DNA of 64,000 nucleotides from Sipunculus nudus (Eukaryota; Annelida; Sipuncula; Golfingiida; Sipunculidae): NCBI GenBank assembly GCA_026874595.1, contig CM049306.1, positions 15,087,019 to 15,151,018 of the forward strand, read 5' to 3'. Shown piece by piece: positions 23,726 to 35,580 of this stretch (position 1 is its first letter; each line of letters starts with the position of its first letter). The notes under the pieces were generated by a model. It saw only the letters and a program-made list of their open reading frames with translations, ran no database searches and was not told where the DNA came from. The position numbers and the translations under genes were made by a program.

Positions 23726-23955
23726 ATTGTTCTTGAAGTATCCAATATTATTACTGTGGATGTACTCTGTTGTCATAAATGTTAATCGATTATACTCATG
23801 AGTACTGAATGAAATAATTTGCTAACGCATTATGAATGTTATCCAATGATGGATTGCTGCAGAAACCTAGCATACACTTCAACACTGTAACATATACTGG
23901 TTAGTTTAACACCTTTAGGGCTTATAGTCATGTTTAAGGTCATGTTTAATACAAC

Positions 23956-24895
23956 TGTTACAGGTGCTCTTTAATTGTGTGACACGGGCGTAACTCATGT
24001 TGTAGCGCTCTTTCCTGGCCGCTTGTTACATTCTCGGTTTAACCCGTACTGGTTGAACTCTTGTTGTCATGCTAGCTTGGGGCGAGCTCACGTGTACACC
24101 ATGGTGTGTAGAAACAGCGACGTTCTTCTAGATGATTCCTGTAACGCGTGTTTACTGTGTTGTGTTAGATTATTCGAATGTTCGAGAAGTGGAAAATTCT
24201 CGGCTTTGGGTAAAGTGTATATAAAGGGGCTGTGTTTTAGAGCCGAGAGAAAGCAGCAGAGAAGATTTCCAGCGGACGCAGAAGCGTGTGTGTCAGTTTT
24301 TGGGACCTTATCCGACGAGTGCGGCAATTATAGATTTTCTTCAGACTTTCTCCTTGATTTTGTGCATTTAGACTTCAGTTTACTTACTGGATTGTTACAA
24401 GAGCTTTAAACTGGACTGTCATTCTCCGACATTTAAAGAACTTATCGTTGTAACGGTGGTGGTAACCAGCACAGTGGCCTGTCACAAAAGAGTTAAAAAA
24501 AATAATTCCAAAATTGAGCCATAAAACCCCAGCTTTATCGCTTATTCTTGGGGTTTTATGGCTCAAATTTGGAATTATTTTTTTTAACTCTTTTGTGACA
24601 GGCCCCTGTGGTAACCAGGTACTGTGCAATTTGAGTATTTTACTGGGTGATTGTGTTGATTTGTTGTTATACCGCTGTTTTACTGTATAACTGTATTGAT
24701 TTAGTGTATTGTACTGTAAGGGTTGTTTTAAGAATAAATTATGGTTATTTGTTAACAAAAAACACACTGGCTTCTTTTTTCATTCCGCTAGACATTTCAC
24801 GCTGCCTAGTGTTACAGTATCTGCTTTTTTTATCTTCATTACAAAATCTGTCTTCATCACGCATACGTGATCTGTTTATATTTGGTTCCGTAACA
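23956..24895 (+). repeat. 5' LTR of Gmr1-like copy 2
   Basis: TGTTACAGG...CCGTAACA with TATA box TATATAAA at 24218-24225. Its U3 portion, with TAGCGCTCTTTCCTGGC, differs from that of copy 1, indicating two LTR subtypes. Contains the foldback insertion at 24470-24610. Confidence 0.9.
24470..24610. mobile_element. 141-bp foldback MITE with 8-bp target duplication
   Basis: Almost the whole element is an inverted repeat: CACAGTGGCCTGTCACAAAA at the left and its near-complement TTTTGTGACAGGCCCCTGTG at the right. The arms are about 60 bp, with a short loop around CTTTATCGC. It is flanked by GTAACCAG on both sides (24462-24469 and 24611-24618). The other LTR copies have this target word only once, as GGTATCCAG. 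An 8-bp duplication is the hAT-type length, and CAG-G/T-GGC near the end also recalls hAT termini, so a hAT-mobilised MITE is likely. It carries no gene. Confidence 0.85.
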
Positions 24896-25062
24896 TAAAA
24901 TTAGGGGCTCGTATGGGATGCTTAATAGTTTTGACAATTTATTAGGCCTTGACCTGGACATTGTTTTATCATACATTGTTTACAAGATTACATATTGTTT
25001 ACAGTACATTGTTTACAGGATTTATCTCAGTGTTATTTTTGTTATTGTTTTAACATCTCAAC

Positions 25063-26165
25063 ATGGCAGATTTCAAACCTGAGACATTTGTTGACGATCC
25101 CGACCCTGATCAACTTGAACAATTGACAAAAGAACAGTTGTTGCGTTTGGGACAACACTTAGGGCTAAATGTGAAAAAGCTTTGAGAAAGCCTGATATCA
25201 TTGCTAAAATCATGCAAGATCTAGTTAGCAAAGGTTTAATTGAAGAGAGTGAAGTTGAAACATAAAAAATGACAGCCTTGCTATGAAATTAGAATTTAAA
25301 AAGTTGTAAATGCAACATGAGCTAGCATTAAAACAGTTAGAATTAGAAAAAAAGAAAAAGAAATTGAGTCAAAACGACTGGAGTTAGAAAGACTTAAAGT
25401 AGAACATAGTCTAAGTGCTGCCCCAACTCACAGTTTTGATGTTACTAAACACATAACACTTGTCCCACCTTTTCAAGAAAAAGAGGTTGATAAATATTTC
25501 TTACACTTTGATAAGGTAGCTGAAAATTTAAAATGGCCCAAAGAAAATTGGACTATGCTGTTACAAAGTGTATTGACTGGCAAGGCCAGAGAAATTTATA
25601 CAGAGCTTTCAGTAGAACCTGCTGCTGACTATGAACTAGTAAAACGGTAAATCCTAAAGGTTATGAGTTAGTTCCAGAGGCTTACCGCCAGAAATTCAGA
25701 AATTGGGAAGGGAAAGGCGCAAAGAACAGACCTACGTCGAATTTGCTAGGACAAAAGAGCAGTTGTTCGATCGCTGGTGTAGTTCTAAAAATGTAATGAA
25801 AGATTTTGACAATTTGGGCCAGTTGATTTGCTTGAAGAATTTAAGCACTGCATTAACGCAGATGTTTAAACTTTTCTTGATGAGAAAAGTCCTTAAACAC
25901 TTGACATTGCTGCTCAATTGGCTGATGATTATTCATTAACATACAAAATGTCCTTTACTAGCAAATCAAACCAGTCATTCACAAACAAGAATGTAAATCA
26001 GTATGGTCCCAAGAAGTTTACAGCGCAGTCACCCAGTACTAGTAGTCCTGATAGTTCAGCAAAGTCCATTGCTACACCTCAGTCCACCCCCACTGTGTCT
26101 AAGTCCAACAAAAATCTGTTATTACTGCAAGAAGGAAGGTCATCCAATATCTGACTGCTGGAAAC
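25063..26165 (+). pseudogene. gag region with SCAN-like capsid and zinc knuckle (copy 2)
   Basis: Starts MADFKPETFVDDPDPDQLEQ. The capsid block has QTYVEFARTKEQLFDRWCSSK and LADDYSLTYK. The knuckle ICYYCKKEGHPISDCW is a complete CCHC box at about 26113-26161. The SCAN-like phrasing is the same as in copy 1. Broken fossil. Confidence 0.78.
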
Positions 26166-26960
26166 TTGTAAATAAACCAAATAGCAAACCTTCTGGTTTT
26201 GTTTCAAAATCTATGCATAGCATAGTACAAGAGCCAGGCTCTTTTCATGTAAATAAGGGGTACAACTCCTTTATTGACTCTAATAAAGAGTTTGATGCTA
26301 CGGAGGCCCACGTGCCTTCTAAATCCGAAGAAGAATCCGTAGATTGCGGGGTAAAAACCTCAGTTGATTCCTGTGAGGAAATAATTAAGGCTAGGTCCTT
26401 TCAAGACTCCTGCGAGGAATATCCTTTAAATAAGGCTAAGTCCTTTTATGACTCTTGCGAGAGTATTTTAAATGAGGCCAGGTCCTCTTATGACAAACAG
26501 AAGTTTGTTTCTGCTGAGGAAAATTCCTCTGTTAACTCCCATGAGGAGTTTTGTGATTAAAAGGATGTAGATTCCTTAAATGACGCTGAGAAAGAGTTTA
26601 TGATTGACACTGTCAATGTCTGTTCTTTGTTTGATGAAGCTGAGGTAGTAGATTCCTCTCCTGACTCTGAAATGAAGTTATTTGAGCCATTCATACATGA
26701 TGGTTTTGTATCACTTTCAAGTGATTTTTCAGATTCTATCCCTATTATAATTTTGAGGGACACTGGGTCAGGCCAGACTCTCATGTTAGCAAACACTTTG
26801 CCATTTTCTAATAGGTCCTTTACTGGTGCACATGCACTTGTTAATGATGTGTTTTCAGACAGGCACACTTCAGTTCCGCTTCACAGTATCCATTTAAAGT
26901 CAGATTTGATTTCTGGGAAATATTACTGTGGGCATAAGAACTACTCTGTCCTTTAAGGGA
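26166..26960 (+). pseudogene. Acidic linker and aspartic protease region (copy 2)
   Basis: The linker has repeated DSCEE, KARSFQDS and KAKSFYDSCES words and then DSSPDSEMKLFEPF. The protease has the canonical ILRDTGSGQTLMLANT near 26751, continuing with VPLHSIHLKSDLISGKYYCG. The DTG-type active site is of the retropepsin family, which cleaves the gag-pol polyprotein. Broken fossil. Confidence 0.75.
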
Positions 26961-27239
26961 ATTCAGTTGCTACTAGGCAATGATGTTGCAGGCGACAAAG
27001 TACAGCCTGTACCAAAAGTGACAGAAAAGCCGTCACTTGATCAGGACACTGATCCTGAAAGTCAGGAAATTCCTGTGCTGTAACTAGATCTATGGCCTAG
27101 AAAAGCACACATGAGGATAATGGTCCAGATAATAACACTCTGGGAGTCACTAGTGACTGGTCTAACGACTCGCCCGTACAGGATGCAGCATTCTCAAGGT
27201 CAGAACTTATTGCAGAACAGCTAAGGACCCTGATATTTC

Positions 27240-28445
27240 ATGTTTGTTTCCCAGGGCAGTTTCTAAAGATGAGCTGTCACAGAACCCAGTTTGTTTCTAT
27301 GTCAAGAATGGAGTGCTTATGCGTAAATGTCGCTCACCTGATGTATGCGCTGATGATGAGTGGGCCATCAAACATCAAATAGTAATGCCCAAACGCTTTC
27401 GCAATGAAATTCCAAGCGTGGCACATGGGGCACCTTTGTCTGGCCATTTAGGTATAAATAAAACTTATCAGAAAGTTAGTTCACACTTCTATTGGCCTAA
27501 CCTCAGGAATGATGTTGTACAATATTGTAAATCATGCCATACATGCCAGATGGTAGGTGAGCCCAATCAGAATCCTCCTAAGGCCCCACTTAGGCCTATT
27601 CCTGCTTTCGAGGAACCATTCAGTAGGATTATTGTTGATTGTGTTGGCCCACTGCCCAAAACAAAATCTGGACATGAATACTTGCTGACAATTAAGTGCG
27701 CATCTACCAGGTTCCCTTAAGCAATACCATAGCGCCAAATTAATGCCAAAAGTGTTGTCAAAGCTCTGACCAAGTTTTTTTTACAGTTTTTGGATTACCA
27801 AAATCCATCCAGTCTGACCGAGGGTCTAATTTTATGTCTGGCTTATTCCAACAAGTTATGCTTGAGCTAGGTATAAAACAGTACAGCTTTTCGCCATACC
27901 ATCCTGAAAGTCAGGGCGCCCTCGAGCGTTTTCATCAGACATTAAAAAACTGAAGGGGTTATTGCTATGACACACAGAAAGACTGGGATGAAGGAATCCA
28001 CCTATTGCTGTTTGCTGTCAGGGAATCCTTTCAAGAGCCCTTGGGTTTCAGTCCCTTTGAACTAGTTTTTGGACACTCCGTTCGCGGACCATTGAAACTG
28101 CTTAAAGAAAAACTCTTGTGTGAAAATCCTGATTCTCCTAGTTTACTGCAGTATGTCTCAGACTTTCGCACTAAACTATACAATACTTGTGAGATTGCAA
28201 AGTCAAATCTAAAATCTGCACAAAGTAAAATGAAAACAAAGTATGACAGGCACACTGTAAGTAGGACGTTTGAGCCTGGTGAAAAGGTCCTTGCCTTACT
28301 TTCCATCCCTGGCAGACCTCTGCAAGCTAGGTATTTTGGTCCTTACATTGTTGACAAGAAAGTCAGTGTTTTACATTACATACTGTTGACACCAGACAGA
28401 CGTAAAAAGAAACAGCTGTGCCATGTTAACATGTTGAAACCATAT
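27240..28445 (+). pseudogene. Integrase region (copy 2)
   Basis: The zinc module has HGAPLSGHLGINKTYQKV, FYWPNLRND and YCKSCHTCQ (27424-27550). The core start is FSRIIVDCVGPLPKTKSGHEY near 27630. The core end and C-terminal module have RESFQEPLGFSPFELVFGHS and GRPLQARYFGPYIVDKK (28020-28360). It sits upstream of RT. Broken fossil. Confidence 0.85.
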
Positions 28446-28589
28446 TATGACAGAAATAGCACATCTGATGTTGTACAAAATGTTACTACTGTAAATTGTG
28501 TAAACACTGATCCTGACCCAGTTAAAGTAGATACTGATTGTAAGTGTGATGTAGACATTCAGTGTGATACAGAACCATTAAAAAACTCA

Positions 28590-29520
28590 GAAGTGCTTAA
28601 CAACCTGGGTGCCAAACTGTCACACCTTACTGCAGAACAACAAGACCTCAAGAACCTGCTGCGGAATTATGAGCATTTGTTTAGGAACATTCCAACGCGA
28701 ACTAGCTTTTTGTGCCATGTCGTCGATGTTGGCGAGGCAAGCGCAGTCAAGCAGCATCCATATAGACTGAATCCAGAAAAGCAAAAATATTTACAGGATG
28801 AGATTCAGTATTTGCTGGACAATGATTTAATTGAGCCTAGTAACAGTAGCTGGGGTTCGCCATGTATTCTTGTGCCAAAACCTGATGGAAGTTACCGTAT
28901 GTGCCCAGATTATCAAAAACTGAACTCTGTCACCAAGACTGACACGTTCCCGATTCCGAGGATCGATGATTGTATTGATAGAGTCTGTAGCTCCAGGTAT
29001 GTTTCCAAATTTGACTTGCTAAAAGGATTCTGGCAAGTTCCCCTGACAGATCGAGTGAAGGAACTGTCCGCATTTGTGACGCCGCAAGGACTGTACCAGT
29101 ATAAAGTTATGTCGTTTGGCATGAAGAACTCGCGCCTCATCCGTATGGTTTTCAAGGACATTCAGGGCTGCGACGCATATATTGATGACCTCATCGTGTA
29201 CAGCGACACCTGGGAGAAACATCTGCAAATTCTTCGCGACCTCTTCGAAAGACTCAGTGGAGCGCGTCTGACCGTCAACTTGGTAAAATTTGAGTTTTGT
29301 CATGCACCGGTGACACTTTTGGGTCATATTGTAGGGCAGGGTCAGGTGAAACCTGTTGGTGCTAAGAAAGGTGCTATGTCTGCATTTCCTAGACCAGAAA
29401 ACACAAAGCAAATAATGCGTTTTCTTGGTATGGTTGGATACTACAGGAAGTTTTGTCCAAATTTTGCTGCTGTAGCTGAACCTTTGACTAATTTGTTAAA
29501 GGAAAAACAAGAGTTTGTAT
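28590..29520 (+). pseudogene. Reverse transcriptase region (copy 2)
   Basis: KQHPYRLNPEKQKYL, WGSPCILVPKPDGSYRMCPD, SKFDLLKGFWQVPL, and the active-site box YIDDLIVYSD at 29178-29207 are present. They are followed by LLGHIVGQGQVKP and RFLGMVGYYRKFCPNF. This is Ty3/Gypsy-type RT, lying downstream of integrase. Broken fossil. Confidence 0.9.
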
Positions 29521-29539
29521 GAAATGTTCAGTGTGAAAA

Positions 29540-29975
29540 TGCATTTCAGAATTTGAAAGCAATCCTGCAAAGTTCATCAGTTTTGGTAGCTCCAGACTTT
29601 TTTGTACCTTTTAAGTTAGCTGTAGATGCTAGTGATACTGCTGCTGGTGCTGTGTTGTTACAAGAAGGCAATGATGGCATAGATCATCCAATTTGTTGTT
29701 CCTCAAGAATGTTTAATGCAAACCAGAAAAACTACTCCACTATTGAAAAAGAATGTTTGGCTTTGTTTGTCGTTGCAACATTTTGAAGTTTATGTTACTT
29801 CATCAGTCAGGCCTATCATTGTCTTCAGTGATCACAATCCCCTCACATTCAAGAACAAGTTGAAGTGTAAAAATCGAAGATTGTTGAGATGGAGTTTGTT
29901 CTTACAGGATTACAATCTCGATATCATACACATTAAAGGGAAAGACAATGTACTTGCTGATTTCTTTTTTCTTAC
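29540..29975 (+). pseudogene. RNase H region (copy 2)
   Basis: FKLAVDASDTAAGAVLLQEG, NYSTIEKECLAL, VFSDHNPLTFKNKLKCKNRR and LDIIHIKGKDNVLAD mark the RNase H domain, which ends the pol region. Broken fossil. Confidence 0.85.
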
Positions 29976-29992
29976 AGGGGGGGGGGGGGGGG

Positions 29993-30778
29993 TGTTACAG
30001 GTGCTCTATTATTGTGTGACGGGCGTAACTCATGTTGTATCGCTCTTTCCTGGCGGCCTGTTACATTCTAGGTTTAATCCGTACTGGTTGAACGCTTGTT
30101 GTCATGCTAGCTTGGGGCGAGCTCTCGTGTACACCATGGTGTGTAGAAACAGCGACGTTCTTCTAGATGATTCCTGTAACGCGTGTTTACTGTGTTGTGT
30201 TAGATTCTTCGAATGTTCGAGAAGTGGAAAATTCTCGGCTTGGGGTGAAGAGTATATAAAGGGGCTGTGTTTTAGAGCCGAGAGAGAGCAGCAGAGAAGA
30301 TTTCCAGCGGACGCAGAAGCGTGTGTGTCAGTTTCTGGGACCTTATCCGACGAGTGCGGCAATTGTAGATTTTCTTCAGACATTCTCCTTGATTTTGTGC
30401 ATTTGGACTTCAGTTTACTTACTGGATTGTTACAAGAGCTTTACACTTGACTGTCATTCTCCGAGAGTATACAATTAAAGAACTTATCGTTGTGACGGTG
30501 GTGGTATCCAGGTATTTTACTGTGTGATTGTATTGATTTGTTGTTATACCGCTGTTTTACTGTATAATTGTATTGATTTAGTGTATTGTAATATTCGGGT
30601 TGTTTTAAGAATAAATTATGGTTATTTGTTAACAAAAAAACATTGACTTCTTTATTCATTCCCCTAGACATTTCACGCTGCCTAGTGTTACAGAATCTGA
30701 TTTGTTTTTTTTTTATCTCCGTTACAGAATTTGTGTTCATCACGCATACGTGATCTGTTTATATTAGGCTCCGTAATA
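29993..30778 (+). repeat. 3' LTR of Gmr1-like copy 2
   Basis: TGTTACAGG start directly after a run of about 14 G that occupies the purine-tract position. TATA box at 30253-30260 and AATAAA-type signal near 30610. About 786 bp without the MITE. Confidence 0.9.
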
Positions 30779-31690
30779 TAAAAATATGTTAATGTGTATC
30801 AATGTAGAAGAGAAAGTAATACTACTAGTATATACATAGTATTATAGTATGGTGTTCAGATTTTTTAGTTTTTCTATATCCCACACCATATATTTGCTTA
30901 CATGTGTTTGTATTGAAAAGCCCTTTAGCAGTGCGGAGTCTGCCTGATTATTCTGTAGGGATGAATCTAGTTATTTTCACTTATAATCATTTAATTTAGA
31001 CCTTCGTCCTTTATGTACATGTATATAGATATATTCTATGGTTATGTAACAAGTTCAGGTTGTTCAGGGTGACTTAAAAATCACAAACTTTCACAATTAT
31101 TTTGTTCCATGAATGTCAATATTTAGATAAAATTATATTTCTGTATATGTTCGAGTGAAGCTCACAACTAAAGCGCCCGGTAATGCTACTTGTCATACTG
31201 TAAGACGATCCGGGGATGAAAACGAGGCAATGGGTGAAGCCGCTCGGGCTGGCTGGACAGCAAGACGGTGAAACTATACACGTGTACCATGATACCGAGG
31301 TGATATCTCTTTAAAGAATATAGAACTTATACTTTGTGTTTTGTGTTAATTCCCCTCATCCGTAGCAATCGGCTGGTTTGCCAAAAAGTTGTTTCCGTGT
31401 AGCTTTAATTGTTGCATTCGGATTAACTTATACCATGGCTATGTTTGGTGAAAAATTCTTTGGTGGGAATTTCCTTAGGTGTTAAAGACAATAAGTATGA
31501 ACGACCTGCCCATGCAGTGCGGACATTCTCATAAAACGGCTCTCACACAATGCCGAGCTGGGTCCTGTATTGGTCACCTAGCTGGCTCGGCACAACTCAA
31601 TTGGAATTCAGGATAGACCGACCCATTCGTATTTGCCCCTTTCAATAACACAATATATTTTCGACATGTTTGGGCGCAATTCGACGAGAT
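30779..31690. other. No gene recognised
   Basis: Flanking sequence right of the second LTR element. No coding similarity or repeat structure seen. Confidence 0.45.
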
Positions 31691-31735
31691 GGGTGTGTGT
31701 GTGTGTGTCTGTCTGTGGGTGGGGAGGGGGCTTTT
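31691..31735 (+). repeat. (GT)n microsatellite and G-rich tract
   Basis: GGGTGTGTGTGTGTGTGT followed by CTGTCTGTGGGTGGGGAGGGGG. Confidence 0.85.
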
Positions 31736-31795
31736 TCAACCATTTTCCCACACACATTTGGCTATTAAAAGAATGTAATTTTGCCATAAAAGTAT

Positions 31796-32290
31796 GATCT
31801 CTCATAGCTTCTTTGTTATACTGGCCCTATCATCCCTCATGGTTTCTGTGTTATACAGTTGTATTAGAACTTTTTCGAATATATCGGTTATTCTGTTAAA
31901 GTGGCGTCGTTGTATGAATTAGTATGCATAAGCTTGCAGAGCCATTGTTAAGGGAGCTGCGTTTAGTTGAATTTAGTGGAGTATGACGGAGGTCTACGTG
32001 TTCGTTGACCATTTAGGTGGAAGATCCGCTTCTGTTATACTGGTCCATTTTTCTAATGGTTTCTTAATCTACAGCCCGATCTTCCCTCAGAGTTTTTTTG
32101 TTATACATTGGCAACTTCCCTTCATGGATCCTACCTAATATCTTGAAAAATAATTACTCTTAGTTATATCCGGAGAAAATCACCTCTCATGGTTACTTTG
32201 TTAACCCCGGAGCAATAGTCCCGCATGGTCCCTCAGTTACACCTGCGAAAAAAATTCCTCTCATGGTTTCTTGGTTTTACATTCAACAAT
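31796..32290 (+). repeat. Degenerate short repeat, consensus CCCTCATGGTTTCTTTGTTATAC
   Basis: About eight imperfect copies of a 22-24 bp word occur, for example near 31797, 31834, 32060, 32090, 32188, 32226 and 32256. Variable spacers of about 10-30 bp separate them, with an unrelated gap at 31870-32030. The pattern resembles an old minisatellite. Confidence 0.55.
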
Positions 32291-34327
32291 TTTCTTCAAA
32301 ATTTTCTTTCCTGTTTTAAATCTAGTTAATGATTTTAAATTTATATAAAATTTGGGAAAATATGCGTGATATGTTTTGGTTTAAATTTTAGCATTGCATA
32401 AGTAATAAATAAAAGTCATGGCTGATGATGATAACGGCGATACGTATTCGTAGTGTCCTATAGCGGATGGATTCTGGTGGGCGTGGTCCGAGCTGTTGCG
32501 CCTTAAATGGATGTACGGGCTTCTGCGTTGTACCTGTGGATGCCATTGCCTTCCGGACTCCTCAGCGGGGCGCGCTGGTGGCTAGATCGACTCTCTGTTC
32601 AGTTTGGCGGCATCGCAATCGACGGCTCCAATAAAAATTTACGCCCAAGGAGCGCCCAAGGAACGGGTCTCAGATCCTTCCAACTGGAGCTCACGGAGAG
32701 CTGAATTAATCTTCATTTAGAATAATGTCAAGATACATAGTATTTGTGTATTCTCGTACCCTGAGCTATCTTGATCTGAGCGTTAGATGTTAAGTTGTTG
32801 ACTCAAATATTTAAGACGGTATTATACTCCAATGGTAGTTTCTCTGCTACGCTCACAAAACACCTCAGTTATTCATTTAGGACTTAATTTATAACCCCTG
32901 GTAGCTCTACATTCGTCATTTCGCATTCCTCCTGTGTATACACTTTTGTAGGTAGAAGCTGATGTGGACAGCGTGTAAACAAGTTTCTCGAGTTCTTGAC
33001 AATTACAACAACCAGGTATTGATGGAGGCACGTACATGTTCCCTGAATGAGTTAGCTAGCACAAACGGTGCTCTTTGCACAGATACATAGCACGCGCATG
33101 CTTTAAATATCTGTAGTTATCAACAAATAAGGAAGCGCTTTGCTGTACCTGCTTTATACAGCACGTCCTAAGTTTATGGTTAGGTGGATGTTTATTTCTA
33201 CTTATTAACCTTTCAATGCTTACCTTGCTTAATTTAAGCAAATTAAAAAAAAATATCTAGGAAGACATCATATGTTGAGCAGTGTGAATCTCATCACTGT
33301 GAAATAATTACATGTGAATTTTTCATTATCGTATGATACAATGTAAAATCTTAATGGAGAATCTAAGAAAACTGTGTCTGAGAAACACTGGTAATAACTG
33401 TGTGTGAACTGAGGGTGCCATGCTTGCTTAACAAAAAATAACGGCCATGGAATAGGATAAATCTTTTTCTCAAATTACGTATACATATCACAATATATCA
33501 CAAAATATCCTTTTATCAAACAAATAGAAAACATTTAATCTCACAACAATAATCAAATTTTGTCATACGATATGTATGTCTCAAAAATAATATCAAGACT
33601 AAAAAGTACAATGATAAAAATATGAGATCTTTGAATAATTACATTTGATTAAACAGGGGATTCAACAATTTCACGTGACTCATTTCACACCAAAGAATCA
33701 TCCCCATACTTACCTTTAAATTATGCTGACTCTATAAATTAATTTGTATATGGTAGCACTGACTAGACCGACATGCATCTTTAAAAATTTTTTAGATTTA
33801 TGACCAAGGTCAAATGGAATATATCATATAGCAGATGATTGTATCTATTCAAAACAAGGAGATTGATACAACAGAAAATATCTTAAAGTATGAATTCTCG
33901 TAATCATTCAGGTAAAACTAACCTGGACCAAAGCGTACCCTTCTACGGAGCTTCAAGGAACTACAAGGTGTTATATGATTCTGTAAGTGTACATCGGCTA
34001 CAGGACCTTAGACCTGAAGGTCAACCATTCAAAAACCGCCAAGTACCACATTGAGAATAATTAAATACTGATCCCGAAAATAGCGCCTTGTAATAAGAGT
34101 TTTTCACCATTGAGAATAAAGAAACAGTTCAGCTTCAGAGGATCCTTTTGAATAAATGAATTTTCTTCATCCAAACATAAACCCCCTGTGCGATTCCATT
34201 TACTTTCTACAGCTATGAAATGTACAAAATCTACATAATGTACAGCCCACACCATAATGAAAATAATTCAAACGTACATATGGCATTCGCTGGGAACTGA
34301 AAAAAGAGCGTTCTGTATCAATCACAG
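32291..34327. other. No gene recognised
   Basis: Includes a GC-richer patch at 32460-32700 with a 65-codon open frame that I could not identify. The rest is AT-rich. The right end may include 3' UTR of the minus-strand receptor gene if a more distal poly(A) site is used. Confidence 0.45.
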
Positions 34328-34333
34328 TTTATT
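34328..34333 (-). terminator. Candidate polyadenylation signal of the receptor gene
   Basis: AATAAA on the minus strand, 30 bases after the receptor stop codon. It would give a very short 3' UTR, so a further distal signal is also possible. Confidence 0.4.
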
Positions 34334-34362
34334 ATGACTGCCTACGCTGACGCCGGCCGCAA

Positions 34363-35580
34363 TTATGGCTGAGTGCGCACTACTTTAGTGGTTGGGTGGA
34401 TTGGTGGAGCAACAATCATGGCGCCGTCAGTTTGTATTGCTTTGTAGCTTACCTTCTTATGTGCAAGGAGGCACGCATTGGGATCAGGCTCATTAAACAC
34501 CGTTGGATCAGCTCCACGTATACAGAGAACCCGCAAGATCTCCCGCCGAAGATTGGGATTAAGCCAACCGTACGCTATGGGATTAAAGCAAACCGACAAC
34601 ATCGCGACAATGTGAGCGGCCGCGAAGGTGAGTAAAAAATTTTGGTGAACAAACATTGACCAATCAAGATCAGCCAGAAGATTCAGAAGAGTCAGAGGAA
34701 ACCAACAAAGAGCAAACACAGCAGCGATCGCCATCAAGAGGGCAGAGTTCTTCCGATGTCGCTGCATCTCTTTTATCGCCCGGTTCAGCTCAAGTGGAGT
34801 CGTCGGGTTTTGGAGGATCCGGCAGCGCAGGAAGGTACAGATACGCCAGTGAAGGGCCATCAGCAAGGAAACGGGTACAACAAACTGAAGCAGCATGACT
34901 AGAGAAGCGTAGACAAGACGGCTGGCGGAAGACGGCCAGTCCTCCAGGCACATGTCGTAGGTAAGAAATACCATGTATTGCTTCTGTTCAACCCGGCTAA
35001 ACAGCAGAAGAGGCAAACTGAACACTACGGAGAGCACCCACACCGCTATCATAGTTATCCCTGTAACCCAGCGCTGATCAGCATCATGTACCGTAGTGGC
35101 ATGGACGATGGCCTGATGGCGGTCCACTGCGATACATGTGATAGTCAGAGTTGACGCAAACACGTTGACACCTTGTAGCCAGGGTATCACGTGACACAAA
35201 AACTCGCCTAGTTGCCAGTTTTTCATGGTAAGTTTTATAAGAGTAAACGGTACACATGTTACACAAATTATGATATCCGCCAAGTTCAAGTTTAACACCA
35301 TCAAATTTCGAGGAGTATGTAGTTTCTCTCTCCTTAGAAGAGTATAAAACACGAGTCCATTAGCCAGCAGTCCAAAGGACGCAATGGCTGTATAGACCAC
35401 ACAAAGGGCTATCTCAGTCTTTGAGACCAACCATCGTTCCTGGTAAAGTGATTCAAGGAGTACATTGACATAGTCACGGCGGCTTGCGTTCGCTTCATTC
35501 TTCAAACCATTTGACCCTGAACCGTTCAGAATCTTATCGATCTGCGACAGCTGTTCATCCGTTAAGTCCACGGAAGGCAT
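34363..35580 (-). CDS. Class A GPCR, NPY/NPF-type neuropeptide receptor
   Basis: A 405-residue rhodopsin-family receptor in a single coding exon. Start chosen at 35580, the first in-frame ATG (A at -3); an in-frame TAA lies upstream. The N-terminus has two N-glycosylation sites (N19-G-S, N31-A-S). TM1 is at about 57-81 with the GN of LLANGLVFY. TM2 has LNLNLADIIICV (95-106). C129 and C211 can form the TM3-ECL2 disulfide. TM3 ends in DRH (153-155) instead of DRY, as in several NPY-family receptors. TM6 has FALCWFPL (289-296) and TM7 NPIAY (333-337), then YGWLNPNLRREI and C353 as a possible palmitoylation site. The YGWLN helix-8 junction and the RH variant point to the NPY/NPF group of peptide receptors at the plasma membrane. 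The ligand is not readable. Exact subtype uncertain; RYamide, PrRP-like or another related peptide receptor is possible. Confidence 0.92.
   Translation of the reverse strand: MPSVDLTDEQLSQIDKILNGSGSNGLKNEANASRRDYVNVLLESLYQERWLVSKTEIALCVVYTAIASFGLLANGLVFYTLLRREKLHTPRNLMVLNLNLADIIICVTCVPFTLIKLTMKNWQLGEFLCHVIPWLQGVNVFASTLTITCIAVDRHQAIVHATTVHDADQRWVTGITMIAVWVLSVVFSLPLLLFSRVEQKQYMVFLTYDMCLEDWPSSASRLVYASLVMLLQFVVPVSLLMALHWRICTFLRCRILQNPTTPLELNRAIKEMQRHRKNSALLMAIAAVFALCWFPLTLLNLLADLDWSMFVHQNFLLTFAAAHIVAMLSVCFNPIAYGWLNPNLRREILRVLCIRGADPTVFNEPDPNACLLAHKKVSYKAIQTDGAMIVAPPIHPTTKVVRTQP

Larger units (their letters stand above)
23956..30778 (+). mobile_element. Gypsy-class LTR retrotransposon, Gmr1-like, copy 2 (broken fossil)
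   Basis: A fossil element of about 6.8 kb with two LTRs and every expected module in the order gag, protease, integrase, reverse transcriptase, RNase H. It is closely related to copy 1 throughout. It is better preserved, with one open stretch running from the integrase C-terminal part into RT, but it is still broken in roughly half a dozen or more places. Its two LTRs differ by about 4-5% by eye over the first ~220 bp, an age similar to copy 1. A 141-bp foldback element interrupts its 5' LTR. No target-site duplication is evident. Confidence 0.92.

Noticed and set aside
32507-32704. GC-rich 65-codon frame with WWLDRLSVQFG
   Set aside because: Faintly recalls a polymerase phrase of DIRS-like elements, but it is too short and isolated to support a call.
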